A stretch of 6,377 nt of DNA, taken from Candidatus Intestinimonas stercorigallinarum. GTDB lineage: Bacteria; Bacillota; Clostridia; Oscillospirales; Oscillospiraceae. Positions 5,878 to 6,377 of this stretch are shown in pieces. The notes beneath the pieces are model-generated. The model saw only the letters and a program-made list of their open reading frames with translations, searched no databases and was not told where the DNA came from. The stretch is taken from positions 1 through 6,377 of the forward strand of contig DXDV01000220.1 in the NCBI GenBank assembly GCA_019115345.1, in the 5' to 3' direction. How positions within the stretch are numbered: the stretch's first letter is position 1; each line of letters opens with the position of its first letter. Made by a program: the position numbers and the translations under genes.

Positions 5878-5921
5878 GTTCATAGAAAGTTCACAGCGCG
5901 TTCTAAATCTGTCCATCACTT
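5878..5921 (+). promoter_or_regulatory. Four 11-bp-phased Pho-box-like repeats
   Basis: Units start at 5878 (GTTCATAGAAA), 5889 (GTTCACAGCGC), 5900 (GTTCTAAATCT) and 5911 (GTCCATCACTT), exactly 11 bp apart. Units 1 and 2 carry TTCATA and TTCACA, full matches to the PhoP-type repeat TT(A/C/T)A(C/T)A with 5-bp gaps; units 3 and 4 are degenerate. The array lies just upstream of an extended -10 with no good -35, as expected for an activator-dependent promoter. It could also bind another OmpR-type regulator, or be chance. Confidence 0.4.
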
Positions 5922-5933
5922 CCCGCCGGGCTG

Positions 5934-5947
5934 TGGTATCCTATGAT
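5934..5947 (+). promoter_or_regulatory. Candidate extended -10 promoter
   Basis: TGG-TATCCT (5934-5942) is an extended -10, and TATGAT (5942-5947) overlaps it as an alternative with five of six consensus bases. The local string ctgtggta (5931-5938) is identical to that of the ferredoxin promoter (3847-3854). No acceptable -35 lies 16-18 bp upstream. Transcription would start around 5949-5954. Confidence 0.45.
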
Positions 5948-5948
5948 C

Positions 5949-6080
5949 AGCGAGACCCAAACCATTCCAACCTCCTCCCTCTCTCTCTTTGCAACACCGC
6001 TGTGCTCCCCGGAGAGGCAGCCGTCTCTCCGGGGAGGCAGACCAAAACTTCCGTCGGCAGCTCTGCTGTCGGCGTTTTTT
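5949..6080 (+). ncRNA. Candidate small RNA with pyrimidine-rich anti-SD segment
   Basis: The predicted transcript of about 130 nt runs from the extended -10 at 5934-5942 to a hairpin plus T6 at 6052-6080. It begins with an apparently unstructured segment containing 20 consecutive pyrimidines (5971-5990), and ACCTCCT (5970-5976) matches the anti-SD core. A 12-bp perfect stem follows (arms 6005-6016 and 6025-6036, 8-nt loop), then a short A-rich linker and the terminator. This modular plan (C/U-rich single-stranded seed, stable stem, terminator) resembles Firmicutes regulatory RNAs that pair with SD regions. No convincing ORF exists on this strand, and I recognise no known RNA family (6S, SRP, T-box and common riboswitch signatures are absent). 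The 5' end is inferred from the -10 only. Confidence 0.4.
6052..6080 (+). terminator. Intrinsic terminator of the candidate small RNA
   Basis: Arms 6052-6060 and 6066-6074 pair over 9 bp including two G-U pairs, with a 5-nt loop (ctctg), immediately followed by TTTTTT (6075-6080). The shape is that of a classical rho-independent terminator on the plus strand. No annotated plus-strand gene ends nearby except the amidase, 190 nt upstream. Confidence 0.75.
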
Positions 6081-6112
6081 GTTGTGGGAGTTGCTATGCG
6101 AATGTCGGATGG

Positions 6113-6171
6113 ATATGAAAATATCTACGGGACAAACGGCCAAGCCGTTTGTCCCGTAGATATTTTTATAT
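6113..6171. terminator. Long, near-perfect hairpin, probable bidirectional terminator
   Basis: Arms 6118-6140 and 6144-6166 are perfectly complementary (23 bp) around a 3-nt loop (caa). Pairing continues to 6113/6171 through one G-U pair. The base of the stem is A-rich on the left and T-rich on the right, giving a U-tract in both directions. It would stop plus-strand read-through from the left and any minus-strand gene entering from the right edge. Confidence 0.75.
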
Positions 6172-6221
6172 TTCAAGCCCTGATTTGCATCCTGGCAATA
6201 TGTCCGGCAGTCGGGGCTTTT

Positions 6222-6242
6222 GGCTGCCGCGGGCAGTTTTTT
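6222..6242 (+). terminator. Short hairpin followed by T6, possible terminator or attenuator
   Basis: Arms CTGCC (6224-6228) and GGCAG (6232-6236) surround the loop gcg and are followed by TTTTTT (6237-6242). The left arm can alternatively pair with GGCAG at 6206-6210, which would prevent this hairpin. The stem is only 5 bp plus possible wobble pairs, so efficiency is uncertain. Confidence 0.45.
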
Positions 6243-6265
6243 ACAGCGTTCCGGGGCGTTTCTGG

Positions 6266-6300
6266 AAAAAACGGACCGTCCAGCGGGAAAAGGCCCGCTG
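6266..6300 (-). terminator. Candidate minus-strand terminator near the right edge
   Basis: Read on the minus strand, CAGCGGG (6300-6294) pairs with CCCGCTG (6287-6281). Nine bases follow, including a small GGAC/GTCC hairpin, then TTTTTT (6271-6266). The T-run does not directly abut the main stem, which lowers confidence. It lies about 10 nt past a minus-strand stop codon at 6311-6313. Confidence 0.4.
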
Positions 6301-6310
6301 ATCTGGCATG

Positions 6311-6376
6311 TTACCTATTTTCAAACATGCCCGGCTCAATCCAGGGGAACCAGTTCGCTCTGCTCTCCCTCATTCC
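6311..6376 (-). CDS. Possible C-terminal end of a minus-strand gene entering from the right
   Basis: The minus strand is open from the window edge to TAA 6311-6313, encoding 21 residues that end WFPWIEPGMFENR. GC3 is high (about three quarters), and a candidate terminator follows about 10 nt later. A second open frame ends at TGA 6336-6338 (ending ELVPLD) and cannot be excluded as the real one. I recognise neither. The evidence is the open frame, codon bias and terminator position only. Confidence 0.22.
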   Translation of the reverse strand, partial: GMRESRANWFPWIEPGMFENR

Positions 6377-6377
6377 T

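Noticed and set aside
5949..6080. T-box, 6S RNA, SRP RNA or metabolite riboswitch
   Set aside because: None of the conserved core sequences of these RNAs that I know is present, and no regulated gene follows the terminator.
6308..6377. Plus-strand gene start at ATG 6308
   Set aside because: No SD precedes it and the ATG lies in the arm of a small hairpin (6305-6312/6324-6331). The frame is too short to judge.
1..6377. CRISPR arrays, tRNA genes, rRNA genes, insertion sequences
   Set aside because: No spaced identical repeats, tRNA-like cloverleaf, rRNA core sequence, or transposase-like coding region was seen on either strand.

Overview
The window looks like a GC-rich Gram-positive anaerobe of the class Clostridia, most likely in or near the Oscillospiraceae (Flavonifractor/Intestinimonas-like). 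The reasons are strong GC3 bias in every gene, Gram-positive style Shine-Dalgarno (SD) sites (AGGAGG/GGAGGTG), a clostridial 2[4Fe-4S] ferredoxin, a ClpC-type ATPase with a UVR-like middle domain, and a DUF4358-type lipoprotein. The taxon is inferred from style, not from a database match.

Layout. (1) Bases 2-259 (+) are the C-terminal end of tsaD, followed by a perfect 20-bp stem that separates it from convergent genes. (2) Bases 330-3504 (-) form one operon read right to left: a 57-codon ORF with an excellent SD, a ClpC-type AAA+ unfoldase gene, and a small DUF4358-like lipoprotein whose ATG overlaps the clp stop codon (ATGA). The clp 5' end is abnormal. The conserved start of the Clp N-domain is encoded in frame, but no ATG, GTG or TTG precedes it after the nearest in-frame stop. 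(3) Bases 3505-3889 are the divergent intergenic region, with a degenerate CtsR-like direct repeat on the clp side and a clear SigA-type promoter on the ferredoxin side. (4) Bases 3890-4123 (+) are a compact ferredoxin unit with its own promoter and strong terminator. (5) Bases 4205-5862 (+) are rsmA/ksgA (16S rRNA dimethyladenosine transferase), then an Amidase_3-like protein with a C-terminal SH3b domain and no signal peptide. The amidase SD is buried in a perfect 12-bp hairpin. (6) Bases 5863-6377 are a 515-base region without a convincing complete gene, but dense in regulatory-looking structure. It holds four 11-bp-phased Pho-box-like repeats, an extended -10, a candidate small RNA with a 20-nt pyrimidine tract containing an anti-SD core, an intrinsic terminator, a very long perfect hairpin and further terminators. 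The extreme right edge may hold the last codons of a minus-strand gene.

How the parts may work together. TsaD (tRNA t6A modification) and RsmA (16S rRNA maturation) are translation housekeeping. ClpC with ClpP would do regulated proteolysis. The amidase, without a secretion signal, could be a mother-cell lytic enzyme of the CwlC type, or a variant that has lost activity. The two parts most worth following up are the 5878-6080 block (possible phosphate-responsive small RNA) and the unusual clp start.
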